Shown piece by piece: positions 35,415 through 48,964 of a DNA stretch of 64,000 bases (position 1 is its first letter; every line of letters begins with the position of its first letter). The translations under genes and the position numbers were made by a program. The stretch is from Chiua virens (Eukaryota; Basidiomycota; Agaricomycetes; Boletales; Boletaceae): NCBI GenBank assembly GCA_019787685.1, contig JAHNUO010000013.1:806001-870000 (forward strand), read 5' to 3'. The notes beneath the pieces are model-generated. The model ran no database searches and was not told where the DNA came from. It worked only from the letters and a program-made list of their open reading frames with translations.

Positions 35415-37674
35415 ATGGCGGCGGTCAACGCGTCTTTGAGACTTTCGTGGACTCTCGCTCGACGTCGACTTCCATATGCAGTGAGGAGACTGCACCAGGT
35501 CGCACACCTTCCAGCCTTCGCGACAAACACCTCCTTCGGGCTCACTCGGCGACTATGATTTTCAAGCACTATATGAAGACCTGATGATACTGGACACTGC
35601 AACCACACAAACTTTGACAAGCCTCGAAGCTTCTAACGCTAGTGATGTATTGCTTGCACGAGTACGCGAAACAGGGAAATGCTTACGATCTGGAGTCTTT
35701 CATATCTCGTATACCTTGGTACTGTTTCAATTTCTTGTCTCGTGACGACTTTTTCATCTCACATTCTTAGCACCACCCACTGAGTATCAACAGGATCTGC
35801 ACGTCAAAGCTCACATCGTCAAAGCCTTCACTCTCTGCCAATCCCCCTTCATCCTCATCCTCATCCTCAGCAGCAGTCACCCAACAGTTCCCGACTAGTG
35901 CACTTGCGGTCTTGCACCAGTACGAAGCCAATGGTCACCTCGCCCCAATGAAATCATACACTAGAATTATATCCGCCCTTTTTAACGTCCAGACATGTGC
36001 TTCTTCCGATCCAAGACTTGGTCGTGCCGCAGCGCACGCACAAGCTTGGGATCTTTTCGCTCACATGCGTTATGTCGCCCACCCTGTTCCCGATGCTCAC
36101 CTGTATGCTCTGATGATTCGGGCATGTGGGTCGTTCTCTCGACCGGAACCGGAACGTGCCTTGGATCTCTGGACGGAGATGCAGGAGAACGGCGTTACAC
36201 CAACGAAAGGTGCTTACGAGGCTGTCATAAGAGTATGCGGCCGGGCAGGGCCAGAGTGGCTGGGAGAAGGCATGCGGCTTGCAAGGGAGATGGGCGACCG
36301 GTACTCGATAACCGGTGCGAGCGGGAAGGGTCTATGGTGCGCGCTCTTGGAAGGTTGCAAACGTGCCGGGGACCTCAAAAAAGCCAGATGGATACTCGCT
36401 GAAGCTGTGCGAGGCAGCGGCCATGGAGATCGTAGCGAGGATTCGTCGGTGGACGCGGAGATGATGACTCACGTCTTCCACACTTATGCATCGTACAAGC
36501 CGCCGTTCAGAAGAGAGACGACTAGACTTGTTGACGATGGCTTAGCTGCAGGTGGAAAGTTATCCACGGAAGACAGTCAAGCGGAGGAGATATTGAGCGA
36601 CACTGATCATATGTATAACGAGCAGACAGAGGGTGACGATATTTTCCCTGGTGTTCCTGCAGAGAATGTGGAGACCGTGGCTTCATTTTCCCGCCTTCCA
36701 CCGCAGACGCCGTCCGATATCATTGCAGAGGTGCAAGCGCTTTTCCACAGGATTCTTCAGGACATATCTGTGTTACGGGAGCCACCCCACGTACCTCAAG
36801 CTGGTTTTCTCGTGGGCGGATTTGCGCACGTACAGCTGACACCTGTACTCTTGAATGCTTATCTGTCTGTATTCTACAGACACGCCAGCATCGAGACCTC
36901 TCGGGAAGTCTTTGTCTCCCTCTTTGGCAAGGGTGATCCGATTGGTGGACGAATACTGCGTCCCGATGAACACACGTATGTCAGTGCACTCGAGCGGTGC
37001 GCGATAGCACGCGTAGTAGACCGACATATAGCAGCTCGATGGGCGGCGGATATCTGGCGGCGGTGGGAGGTCGCAGAATCAGACGGGCTGAGGGATGGTA
37101 AAGGAAATGTGGGGTCATTCGCAAGGTTGATAGAGAAAGCGCACAGCGCCATGAGGAGAGTGCTCATATTGTACGTCATATCCCCAACTGCTCGGCCTCC
37201 TCACTGAAACCGTTGCCAAGATCTGGCGACATTGACGGCGCTCTAGTATTACTGCGAACGTTCGTCTCTCGATACCCGCCAAATACAGTCCTACAGCCAA
37301 GCGAGTCCCGGCTAACCTCGGTCGAGACGTCTCCGATCGTCAAGACTAGAAAATCTACGACTATTCAGCTTTTCGCGAAACCTCTGATCCTTTCCACCCG
37401 CACCATACTCATGAATCCCGTGTCTTCGACCGCGTCGACCGCGCGACCGCTCGTTCGTCTTACGTCCGCTGTTACCCCCAAGGATGATCGTGTACCTCCG
37501 ATCATTGCATTTAGTGACGTCGAGCTGCTCCATACAAGATTAGCTGAGCATGGGAGGACCAAAGAACTTGGGTATATCAAGTGGGTCTGTATGGCGTATA
37601 CGAACGCGCTCAAAAAGAGGAGAGATGTGGTCCTCAAAGCTTCGCCGACGAGGCACGAGGATGAGGTAGACTAG
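35415..37674 (+). CDS. PPR-type (pentatricopeptide-like) protein, probably mitochondrial
   Basis: The proposed start at 35415 gives an Arg/Leu/Ala-rich, acid-free N-terminus (MAAVNASLRLSWTLARRRL) typical of mitochondrial targeting. The following frame GDYDFQALYEDLMILDTATT must be joined by an intron that I could not fix. The main exon (from about 35.8 kb) shows repeated ~35-residue helix-turn-helix units: SYTRIISALFNVQ, DAHLYALMIRACGSFSRPEP, ERALDLWTEMQENGVTPTKG, AYEAVIRVCGRAGPEWLGEG and GLWCALLEGCKRAGDLKKAR. The GVTPTKGAYEAVI junction is the PPR hallmark. An acidic linker and a C-terminal helical region end RHEDEVD at 37674 after an intron near 37.17-37.2 kb. Fungal PPR proteins bind organellar RNA for processing or translation; the target is unknown. 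Confidence 0.75.
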
Positions 37675-37850
37675 GCACGTATATATCACACTATTACTAC
37701 TGATTTAATACCATCAGCTTGCTCAATAAACAGGGGCTTAATGTCCAAATAAGGAGATTTCGGTATCTACCGTGAGCTGACTAATGTTAGTGTAGCCGAA
37801 GTGAATACTATGATCGTATTCAGTTTGTTGCACTCCGAGCTCCCAATTTA

Positions 37851-40528
37851 ATGGCCTATTTCGCAAGGCCCCAGTCATCGAACGCGGCGGTCAGGATTGT
37901 AAACCCAGCGGAACAATCAGACGACTCGAAACCGCTTCCCAAGAGGGGTATGTATACCCCCTTTGCATCCGTTCCTATTCTCAATCTTCTTTGGCAGAAT
38001 CACCCCAGCGCCAATGTAGGAATATACTTATTTACGGGTAATACCTTGTCACATGCTTTCTGCTTCTATCGTTGATCTACTGGGTTAGCTCCTGTAGGTT
38101 CCAAGATAAAGGCTGTATCTATTATCATCCACCGGTATGAGGGTTGGCTCCGCTCTTTTCATGCTGACATTCCCGATAGTCAGGTGATACCGCCAATACG
38201 TGAGCGGCTCCATTTGTAACGTGCTGGCGCCAACTTAATTGTCTGCAGTGCAAATTCGGAATCTCCGGCTGCTACCCCACTGACTCCTCAAGCAGTCAAC
38301 GCACCCGTGTTTGTTCCGAAGGTCATTTTCAACCCCACTGTATCACCGACCAACACCCAGTCATTCGTTCCTTCGTGAGTTTCACGTCGTTTACCGCTGT
38401 GTATTCTCTCTCAACGTTCGACCAGACCTCCTCCAGCTCCTTACTACTCGAGTCATGATGAATACGACCCGTTTACGCAACAATATGATGACTTTACTCA
38501 GCCACCCGACGAGCAGGATATAGCCAACGAATACGAACAGGGGGAAGATCCGCTCACATATCTACCGGATCATGTCGGTTTCCTACTTTGGCTTAGATCA
38601 GAGGCTTGATTCTCAATCGTTCGCAGATCAACCAAGCAGATTACGATGACTCTATCACTTCTATGGGCACGTATTATCAGCCTGCTCAACCACCTTACAT
38701 ACAGCAACCTGTCAGTGCATTATTTTCCTGCGAGCGACGCTTGTGCTTATCGACGTGTCGATCCAGCTGGACTATCACCTGTACACCCAGCCAATTCCTG
38801 ATTCGTTTGCGCCGTCGCACTTCATGTCAGATAATGTCCGCGAAGAACTCCAAAAGCGTGCGGAAGCCACTCATGCAGTCCCGTTTCCGCCGTACAATCT
38901 CCCTGACGAGCTCCAGGGATACCATTCGCTTGTCCCACTCGAACCAACGCCATCTGACCGGCGAAAATTCTTTAGCTGGTTCTCAACGGTGTACCGTGCG
39001 ACGAGTGCCAAGAATGGATTACCTTATGCTTTACGACGAGTCGAAAGTACGTTGTTTTCTTGCAGAGGGATACGAGACCAATTGACCCGTGTAGATTTCA
39101 GACTCATGCACCAGGTTGCGTTCGGCGCGATCGAATCCTGGTCCCGAATTCAGCATCCGAATATCGTGAGGGTACGTGAAGCGTTCACAACGCGTGCCTT
39201 CAATGATAATTGTCTGTGTCTCGTTCCATTCGGATTTCTACTGTTTTGATCCCATCCCGATTCCTAGCTCTTGTGGTATCGTATGACTACCATCCGAATG
39301 CGCAGACGTTATTCGATATGCACTTGCGCCCCAAACAGTCTGCATTTCCACCGAGTCGGTTTGGGGGGTCGACAAACCTTGTCATCCCCGAAGCCACGCT
39401 CTGGTCATACATTATTCAAATCGCGAGTGCGATACGAGCGACGCACGAAGCGGGGTTGGCAGTTCGCATGCTCGACCCAACCAAAATCCTGGTGACAGGA
39501 AAAAATCGGTACTTCTTCAGCCGCTTTACGCTCAGGCTCCTGTTGCTGACACGTCATGTCAGGCTTCGAATTAGTTCGTGCGGTATCGTTGACGTGCTCA
39601 TGTATGACACACGGCAAGATATTGCTCTTGTCCAACAAGAAGACTTGGTCATGTTCGGGCGGCTACTGTTCACATTGTGTTGCGGCAATCTCGGCGCGGT
39701 CAATGTACTTCCCAAAGCGCTAGATACAATGGGAATGATGTATTCCACGGAGGTCAAGACGCTGGCGTTGTACCTCATCTCTAAACCTAGTCCGCACAAG
39801 GCAAGCGGGTGCGCTTGTTTGGCCGAGTCAATTCTGATGGCGAATGCTTTCGTGGCTGCAGAGTATCGCGGAGGTGATTAAAATGATCGACAAGAATCAA
39901 TTGCTCCGTGAGATGGATGAGGCCCAGATGTGGGTATCTGACGCAGCTGCTTTAAACTGTACTGACTGGTCCCGGCTATAGTGGCACGGATAGGCTCGAA
40001 AGCGAGTTGGCCAGTGAACTCGAGAATGGTCGGCTGGTTCGTTTACTGTGCAAATTCGGATTCATCAATGAGCGACCTGAGTGCGTGCCTTTTTTGTCCG
40101 GTGACTTGGCGGTTGTTCACTTGCGCCATCCAGGTTTGCGCGCGAGCCACGGTGGTCTGAGACAGAAGACAGATACATCATCAAGCTGTTCCGAGATTAT
40201 GTGTTTCATCAAGTCGACGAGAACGGAAATGCAGTCGTGAACTTGTCGCATGTGCTCGCTTGCCTGAATAAGGTACCGAAGAAAATTATATTATTGGATG
40301 CACAATGTCATGCCATTATAGCTCGACAGCGGAACCGACGAACGTATCATGCTGGTCTCGCGAGACGAACAGAGCTGTCTAGTTGTCAGCTACAAAGAGG
40401 TCAAGTCATGCATCGATGCAGCCTTTAGGTGTGTGACGTGTCCATGGGTTCCTGATCGAGCTGGTGTTTACTGCTTGTTCTACGTGCTGCAGCGACTTGT
40501 CCAGGGCCCTGCGCTGAGACGGGAGTAG
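37851..40528 (+). CDS. PAN3: PAN3, regulatory subunit of the PAN2-PAN3 poly(A) nuclease
   Basis: The start at 37851 gives [20 protein letters not shown], then a disordered N-terminal region with a PAM2-like [20 protein letters not shown] segment and [20 protein letters not shown] sequence. The pseudokinase domain has [77 protein letters not shown] and [20 protein letters not shown], and the catalytic loop is degenerate ([15 protein letters not shown]), as in all PAN3. The C-terminal knob has [20 protein letters not shown] and [23 protein letters not shown] sequence. PAN3 bridges PAN2, poly(A)-binding protein and mRNA for initial cytoplasmic deadenylation. The exact stop (40517 or 40528) depends on whether a last small intron exists. 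Many small introns. Confidence 0.9.
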
Positions 40529-40651
40529 GATAATATATATAGGTAGAACTGAAAAAAAGACACGAAAAATGCAATAAATATTGTTGACTGTGATGAGGTC
40601 GATCATGTGAAAGTGTCATACAAATTGTTCCCATCACAGCTTGTACTACTA

Positions 40652-43600
40652 ATGTCACCATCACCTCCTCGACTCCATGTCCTCCCCCTCCGCTATCCCC
40701 TCCTCCTCCTCCCCACCGCCAGGCTCACAGTCCCAATCTCGAGGGCACTTGCAGATAATTTGCTCGCCATTCTCGATGATTCTGACGCGGGTCAGCCAGT
40801 TCTAGCCGCTGTCCCAGTCCCAGTGCCCGTCGAGCCCACGAATGGGGAAGTAGCCCCGGTGCTGCCATCTGTCACCGTGGATGCACCTCCACCCACACAC
40901 GGAGTCGCCGCCCGTGTCGTGCGCCTTGTTCGCGCTCGTACAGTGGGGTCACCCGTTTCTCGGTACCCCTACTTACTCTACCTCCACGGTTTGACCCGTA
41001 TTCGGCTCCTCCAACCTCTCGACTTGGACCCCTCCAATCTCGACTCTCTCCCACAGCATGCAGTTGCCTATGCCCCAGCTGATACGATACCGTCTCACGA
41101 GACCCTTGACGCGTTTAAGGGGGCCGCCCTTCGATTGCTCGATCGACTTGCCAAGGAATCTGTCCAGGCACAGAGAAAAGACGAGTGGCTCAAGGTCGCT
41201 TCCATGGTTGAGGACATGTCTGACCAGCGCGCCGCATGGATGGCCGACGTCCTCGTCACAGCGATCCCCGGACAATACATGGACAAGTTGGGTGAGTTGA
41301 AGATCGGTGTTTCGTACCGCGGTAATCCCCGCTAACGCCGCTTCTGTGAAATAGATTTTCTTGCGGCGACAGAGGTCGAGGGTCGTCTTCGTCGTGCGAC
41401 CGAGCTGTTTGTCAAGCAACAGTCTATTTCGGAGGTCTCGAAGAAGATTGCTTCTGCTGTCGATGAATCGTTTTCTCGTCAGCAAAAAGAGTATTTCCTT
41501 CGTCAACAACTTGCGGCGATTCAACGTGAGCTCCAGAGCCTGCATAGCTCGAACCCTGGGCAAATTGGCGGCCCTACTGGGAATGGTTTTGGAACTGGCA
41601 GCTCGGGTAGCGAATTGGACGAGGACGAGCAGGCAGATGCAGATGACCTGACAGACCTGCGGAAGAAGATCGAGACCCTCGACGCAGGTAGCGAGGAGAG
41701 AAAGTTGGTGTCAGAGAGTGGAGGAGATTGAAACGCATTCCTCAGGGGAGCGTCGAGAATGGTGTTATCAGAACATACGTGAGACTTTGCAGCATGGAAG
41801 TGGTTACAGTTATTAACTCGAGTCTAGCTTGAATGGCTGACAAGCATCCCATGGCCGTCTACATTGACGTCCCAGTCGACCTCACATGATTCACTCATGG
41901 ATCCAGGGTTCTTGGCCAAGGCTCGGTAAGTCATCAGTTTACTCTTGCGTGTGTCGCCACTGTTGCTCAATCAACATACCCACAGTGCTCAGCTCGATGC
42001 AGACCACTATGGTCTTGACCAAATCAAACGCCGCCTAATAGAATACCTTGCGGTTGTCCGATTGCACGCCCTTGCCGATGAACCTACTTCGTCATCGACG
42101 CTTACAACGGTTGAAGAGACTGTACATAAAGCATCATCAGACAGGCCTAATGTCGAGCGTGCACTGATTCCTGCTTCCAATGGAAGTACTATCTCCGGAG
42201 AAAGTCCGACTGTTATGGAACCACCCAAGGCCTTGTCATCCAAGAAGAAGGGTGTGAAGGGTCCGATATTATTGTAAGGCGCAACGGTTATTTAGATGTC
42301 GAACGTTGAATCAACTGGCTGAACCTGTAGGTTTGTCGGTCCACCTGGAACCGGCAAAACTTCGCTCGGACAATCGATTGCAAAGGCTCTGAATCGACCT
42401 TTCCAGCGGATATCCCTCGGCGGTGTGCGCGACGAGGCTGAGATCAGGTGCTTTTCTTTGTTCTGGGATCACGAGGACCACGAACTCAGGGGGGTTTTAC
42501 GACAGGGGACACCGCAGAACATACGTTGCATCCGGACCCGGTATGATCGTCCAGGCACTTCGAAAGGCCAGAAGAAGCGATCCTGTCTTGTTGCTGTATG
42601 CTCTGTCACGATAAACCAACAGGGTAGAGATCTAACGTTCCTCCATAGCGATGAAATCGACAAGGTCGGTCATAGTAACTTCCACGGTGATCCATCTGCT
42701 GCGTTGTTGGAGGTACTCGACCCTGAACAGAACAACTCGTTCAATGTAAGTGTAGATTATTAGGATGCGGTTTGGAGGTACTTATTTGCCGCGTAAGGAC
42801 CACTACATCAATGTCCCCGTCGATCTCAGTCAAGTGCTCTTCATCTGCACTGCGAACTCGCTTGAGACGATATCTGCACCTCTACTTGATCGATGCGAAG
42901 TTGTCGAGTTGTCGGGGTACACCTATGACGAGAAGGTGCACATTGCCAGACGATTCCTCTTACCAAAGCAAATTAAGGCAAACGGACTGTCTCCTTCCCA
43001 CCTTGAGCTCACGGATGATGCTCTGCTTCATATCGCGACGGTGTACACCCGAGAGGCCGGCGTGCGGAGTCTTGAACGTGCGATCGGAGGCGTTGTAAGA
43101 TTCAAAGCGGTTGAATGGGCAGAGCATCTGGATGCTGCCACGAGCGAAGGGAACAACCGCAAGGAGTGGCGCAGTCTCGTCGAGGAAAGCGAGCTGGAGA
43201 AGATCCTTGGTATGCCTCGGTGGGATGGTGAGGAGCGAGAACGGGAGGAGAAACGCGGCGTCGTCTACGGGCTCGTTGTCACTGGCATGGGTGAAGGAGG
43301 AATCCTACCTGTCGAGAGCACGATCGTTCCTGGTTCTGGGAGACTGAAGCTGACGGGCAGTTTGGGAGACGTCATCAAGGAGAGTGGGGAGATTGCACTC
43401 AGCTGGGTAAAGTCCCATGCATTCGAGCTTGGGATCACGGCCGGGCGGGGCATCGACCCTCTCAAGGTCCCGGATGCTATCGATATTCATCTTCACCTTC
43501 CTGCAGGAGCTCAGAAGAAGGACGGTCCAAGTGCGGGCATAGCCATGGTAAGGAACGATTCACTTTAATGATGTGCACCATATCACTCACGTTGGTTAGA

Positions 43601-43972
43601 CATGCGCGTTCGTCTCGTTGTTTAGCGGCGCCACGGTTCCAAAGGACATTGCAATGACGGGCGAGGTAAGCCACCCGACGTCAACGCATGTACGATATAT
43701 CTCTAACCTGAGGGTAGATCACGCTTCGTGGGCGAGTCACGCCCGTTGGGGGCATCCGGATGAAAGTGTTGGGTGCCCACCGGGCACAAATTCGCAAAGT
43801 CATTCTGCCGTGGGCCAACAGAAAAGATGTCGAGCACGACGTCTCCCCGGAGATAAGGCGAGAGATGCAATTCTTCTTTGTCCGCACAATCGATGAGGCG
43901 CTTGAAGCTGCGTTCGGGAAGGGAACACTCGGTTGGCGGAGGGAGACCGTCCTACTCGAGAGTAGGCTATGA
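40652..43972 (+). CDS. LONP2: Lon protease, peroxisomal type (C-terminal SRL)
   Basis: The N-terminal LAN domain is [20 protein letters not shown] and [13 protein letters not shown]. The helical linker is [40 protein letters not shown] and [12 protein letters not shown]. The AAA+ module has Walker [41 protein letters not shown] and Walker B LLLDEIDKVG, then [20 protein letters not shown]. The protease domain has the catalytic Ser in [11 protein letters not shown] and the catalytic Lys in [12 protein letters not shown]. The protein ends ETVLLESRL at 43972. SRL is a PTS1 variant, and there is no mitochondrial presequence, so it is the peroxisomal Lon that degrades damaged matrix proteins. About 960-1000 residues in eight or so exons. 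All catalytic residues are present. Confidence 0.93.
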
Positions 43973-44475
43973 TTATTCGTTGTACAATGTGCATACTATT
44001 GTTCCTTGGATGTATACTGTCGAGCTCATGTTGAATGTAATCGTTAATACTAACAATGCATCATGGTTTGACACCATCAGCATAATCGTCGAGGATATTT
44101 AAATGTATTGCCAGAGTATAGAAACACTGATAAGAGATACAGGACTGGATCGGCTAAAACAAATGTTGGGGAGCAGTGCGCGCTCTGAATCTCTGAATCC
44201 GATAGTACTTTGGGTTGTTCGAGTAAAGAGGAGAAGAAAACTAAAATTACCAAAACCACAAACTACCGTCTTCTATTACATGCGAGCGAATGCAAAATGG
44301 AAATGATATGCTGTGCCTCCTTCAGATGGCGAGTGACGGGATGTGACCTTAGAATCCGGATTCGAGATGCGGAAGAAAGGGGTGCCAAAAAGCTAATTAG
44401 TTCGTCTGCACTGATGAGATATGAAAGGAATGAAGAAATCATTCAGAAGACTCGAGAACTATGGACGTTGGAACT
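43973..44475. other. Convergent intergenic region between Lon and importin beta
   Basis: About 0.5 kb, AT-rich compared with the coding sequence around it. It contains 3' flanks only. No gene or repeat is recognised. Confidence 0.5.
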
Positions 44476-47400
44476 CTATGCAGTCGCGCGTTTGATCATC
44501 TGGTTTGAAAGTCTGAGTAACCTCCTCGTGTTGAACACAAGATCTCACCTCCCGCGCCCAACGCATCGTCTTTTTCGTCTCTGCTGACATACCACGCTTG
44601 TTCCGTAGGTCTGATGCTATCCATTCGGAAAGCAAGAGTTGTTTGAGTTGCCCATTGGGGAAGCAGTCCGCGAGGTCACCCATGAGACCGAAACACAACT
44701 TGACAGTAGTTTCCGACCGGTCGTCATCAGCCAGGCATCGTTGAACGAGTTCTAGAATATTAGCCGAGTGCGGAAGTAACAGCTGAACTAAAGAAGACGT
44801 CAATCAATGAAGGAGAAATATTTCAAATAATAACATACCGTTCTCGGTGTTTTTGAAGCCAGCAACAACCCCTGTATATGCCTCCAAAATACCCTCGCGT
44901 AGTTGAATAACATATTCGACCAGATCATAGTCAAGCTGTGTTTCCAGGAGTAAGCAGACACAACCAAGAACGAGGAACAGTACGGCTTACTGGGTTGGGC
45001 TGGAGAGCGCCAGCCTGCCTTAATACACCCATGGTGGTGTCAATAAACGGCTCGAATGCAACATTGATGGCGAGCGCAATGTCACCAAAGCACGACAGTA
45101 TGGAGATCTTGACGTTGCGATTCAAAACGTCACTCTGGAGATTCTCCAGCAAGACATTCATGAATGCACCGGCATATTGTGCACTTTGATCACCCAGCGC
45201 ACGAGATATATCGCCAATAATGCCGACAGCAACCATGCACAGTTGGGTATCTTCGTGCGCTTTGAGGGCAGTATACAGGTACGGCAGGAACGCCTGGATA
45301 TACGGTGAGAAGCCAGCCTCGAGAGCTACAGTCAAGAATAGCATCGGGAGACTACCCAAAGAACAGGGAACAGATGGTGCTTACCAGCTGCTATTGACCC
45401 AACGACCAGGAACGCGTCTTCGAGGACAGTCGATGTCTTTCCGGCTGCTCGGATGAGCTCCAGGACGATGGTCATGATACGATCTGCCATGGGTTGAATA
45501 CCATCATTCAGTCGGCGAACGACACTCTGTACAAGCGGTCAGATAAAGCTTTGTATGATAGTGATAGACGACGGCTCACAATCACAACACTACACAGGTT
45601 GCTTTGCAGTTCGTTCCAGTTGTTGCGATCATCGATACCAACAATTTGATTCTGTATGACACACCAATAAGAACGTGATAGAAATAGAAATAGTACCACA
45701 GACCTGCATGCCCAGTAACTGTTCCATACGAACGAGGATCCTAATCAAAGTATTTTGAACGACTGGGACAACATCAGCACTAGGCGTGCGAGACATAAGA
45801 GGTAATAGCCTCGTAGGCGGAAGTTCGGAAATTGGCCTCATTACTTGTCCTAGCAATAATCGTAAGGGAATGGAAGGCTGCATCAGTCCGGGAGTACTCA
45901 CGTCTCTGTGACACGAAGAAGAGCCTCAACGATACCCTCGTAATATGGCGACAAGTGTCCAGTTTGCAGCGACTCGTTTTCATCCTCGAGATATCCAAGC
46001 TGATCGGCAAGATTCATCAAAGCCCAGCAACAGTTAGTCACAATCCGTGGGTTATCCTGCAGGCCAGTCACGAGTGCGGATACTAAAGGATGAAGGTGAA
46101 CATCCGGCTTGATTGTGATGACCAACAGATCACAGATTCGTCCAAGCGTCCATGCAGTAGTGTCTTTGACATGTATATTGGAGTCGTTCATCATTCCGAT
46201 CAGAAGAGGGAGAGCCTGGTTCACAAGGGGCATAAGTACGGTGGGATCGGGACCGTCGAGGATTGAGCCGAATGTCATAACAGCAGCTTCGCGTTGATGC
46301 CAGTCTTGTGACTTGATGTGAGCTTCAATGAAGGGGATGACGGCGGGAACGATGGAATCTGCCACTGCCTGTGCCATGAAGCCCAAACATGTACCTGCCG
46401 ACATGGAGATATTCCATTCGTCTTCGTCGGCATCTTCTTCCTGCCGGGTAAGGAGAGACAACAACACAGGGATCACTTCAGGTAATGCAACCTTTGCGAA
46501 GAATTTCGACTCGAGCTCTGGCGGCTCCCCATAGTCCGCAGCCTGCGGCGAAATGAGCATATTGATATGATCCAAAAAAGGGAAATATGATTACCTCCCG
46601 TGCTTCGTGAGCAAGCTCAATTTCCTCTTCACAAACAGTTGTCCAGAATTCCACGGCTTGCAATGCTACACGCTCATCATTGTGTTTCATACCCATGACT
46701 GTTAGCTGGAAATAGTGGGTCAGCACAGAGGAAGGCTAAGCACTCGATGAGCACATACCCCAAACAGTGCCTGTTCCATGTAGAATGCCATCTTGTCGTA
46801 ATAGAGCGCCATTATCTTCACCAGACATTCAAATGCACCAACTTGAACTGCGACCGTTGAATTCTGAGTAGCTTCGCACACGACTTGCATTATATAGTTA
46901 CGCTCGCCCTGTCAAACGAATGAGGCGATGCATGGATGGCGATTTCACGTGACACACCTCTCGCTCAAAGTTTTCGCGAACGAATTCGAGAGAATTGAAC
47001 AATGCATGTATAGCAGCCAACTGAACGTCCGAAGAGGGCTCGTCCTTGCGAGCCCCATGGATCACGGCGGTCAGGATCTCGTTTGATCGCAAACTCAAAA
47101 TGTCAGGTTTCTGAAAAGAGGTGAGGCGATAAGATAATTATGAACCACAGCAACGCACAATCGACTCGCAGATGTAACCGATGGTCTGCAGTGTTGCGAT
47201 CTTGAGATTTGAGTCTGTCGAGTTGTTCACAAAGCCGAGCAGGAGCTCGATAAGATCCGGCCATTGATCGTGTGGAAGTTCTACTGTCGCAATCGCGGCA
47301 ACCACCTGGGCAGCGAAAGAGCCGGCCTTGGGGATGGGGGATGCAAGCGTGACGAGCGCATCTTGCTTGATCTTGCTTTTAGGGGCAGCGTCGAAGGCCA

Positions 47401-47789
47401 GCCATCTGTTCGCGGCCTCGGTCTGTCTTGCGGTTTCCTAGATAACGACGTTTAAACGCCTGGAGGGGAACGAGGACGCGTTTACGTACTCGGGCAGACA
47501 ATGCATTTTTTAGGGCGAGAGCGGCAGCGTTACGGATGTGCAATTGGGAGTTCTCGTTGGCGAGCTCGGCAGAGAGCATGGTCATGTACGCTGGCTGGAT
47601 GGGGGAGTGAGTGGGAGGCCGTCGAGGCAAGGGAGACATACATAGTTCTCTCTCGAGGCATTCTCGAGTTGCTGGGTAGCATTCTGACGCGTAGTCGCGT
47701 CTATAAAAAGATGAGTTTATCGGCATTGTCGCAGACATGAGTGGCGTACCGGGCGATAGGGTATTTGCTAGGAGTTCGCTGGCGTTCAT
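44476..47789 (-). CDS. KAP95: Importin subunit beta-1 (karyopherin beta)
   Basis: The start at 47789 gives [18 protein letters not shown] sequence. HEAT blocks follow: [162 protein letters not shown] and [20 protein letters not shown]. The last exon, after a gtgagatc...aaaccag intron, ends WAREMIKRATA at 44476, the typical KAP95 end. It imports NLS cargo, usually via importin alpha, and releases it on RanGTP. About 865 residues with numerous 50-70 bp introns. It is divergent from LSM7, 297 bp between start codons. Confidence 0.95.
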
Positions 47790-48086
47790 GATCAAGGGCA
47801 GATTGATGGAGGTGGTGGTGGTCGATGAGCAAATAGACAGAAATGTCCGCAGTCGAAATTCACGTCTGAATTGATCTTTTTTTTGGTGCTTTTCTTGGAT
47901 GAGCGTGCTTGGTGGGTGGAGGAAGGCAGGTCAAGTGTCGCGCGGCAAGCGGCTGTTCAAAAATTATCAGTTCACCCCAGCCAACGACCACGACCACTTT
48001 AACACGTCAATCAACAGCAGATCGTAGGTAATTTATCCCCCTGATTCAGTCTTGTAGGTAATCCAACCACCCGCAGTACTTCATAC

Positions 48087-48651
48087 ATGGCAGATCGGGT
48101 CCGTGCTGCATCTTCTGCACCCGATCACAGCCTCACTCTCACCAGGTTCGTGGTGCTGCACGAGGCAGCCGTGGCACGTCTGGTATCCGTGGTGCAAGAC
48201 CTCCTCTACCCAGTGCCGAAGCAAAGTATGCATGCCACCTACTGTGAGCCATTCATGTTGATAATAAGACTCAAGCAAGAGCAAGCGTGAAGCCATCCTC
48301 GATCTTTCAAAGTATGTCAACGAGAGAATCCGTGTCAAGTTTACCGGTGGTCGTGAGGGTACGTTTGTGTTTTTCTCCTTTTCGTAATGCATCCTGACCA
48401 TACTCTTCGTAGTCAACGGTATCTTGAAGGGATACGATCAACTACTCAACCTCGTGCTTGACGAGGTCGAAGAGGAGTTCCAAGGTACCTGATATCTATT
48501 TTCACCCTCATGATCTAACGTCTCTGCTGCAGAACCCGAACCTCATACGCGCGCCCTGGGGCTGGTCGTCCTTCGCGGACCGACCATCACGCTATTGAGT
48601 CCCGTGGATGGCTCTGAAGAAATTGCAAATCCTTTTATCGCACAAGAATGA
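48087..48651 (+). CDS. LSM7: U6 snRNA-associated Sm-like protein LSm7
   Basis: Exon 1 is only MADR (48087-48098). Exon 2, after a gtccgt...caccag intron, encodes an Arg/Gly-rich stretch VRGAARGSRGTSGIRGARPP. The Sm fold follows: AKREAILDLSKYVNERIRVK with FTGGREVNGILKGYDQLLNL (Sm1), then RALGLVVLRGPTITLLSPVD (Sm2), ending NPFIAQE at 48651. LSm7 is part of the Lsm2-8 ring on the U6 snRNA 3' end and of the cytoplasmic Lsm1-7 decapping activator. About 135 residues over five exons, all phases consistent. PAN3, another mRNA-decay gene, lies in the same window, but there is no sign of linkage beyond that. Confidence 0.93.
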
Positions 48652-48964
48652 TGGTATTTCAGTCTCCTAGTCGTCATCTCGCCGAGTTCAAGCCTAAAAG
48701 TGAGAGTAGTAATTGACTAGGCGGTGAGAACAACTCCAGCGTGTATTAAATTCTGTCACTTCGCTGTAGTAGAGGTGATTACATGAAAGCCATTCCGAGT
48801 ACACAAAGGGTTTGTCGAAGCTGTAGTGTACATGGAAATAGCTCGAGCGTGTTGTAGAGTTTCTTGATTCGGGAGAGCCAACTAATATCACGCTGTGTCA
48901 GAGAGGCGGCAATTTCAAACCCTCAACCTTCTCAGGCTCTACCCTCGTGACTTGCTGAAATGTA
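48652..48964. other. Convergent intergenic region between LSM7 and the Cid1-like gene
   Basis: About 0.31 kb of 3' flanking sequence on both sides. Nothing else was seen. Confidence 0.5.
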
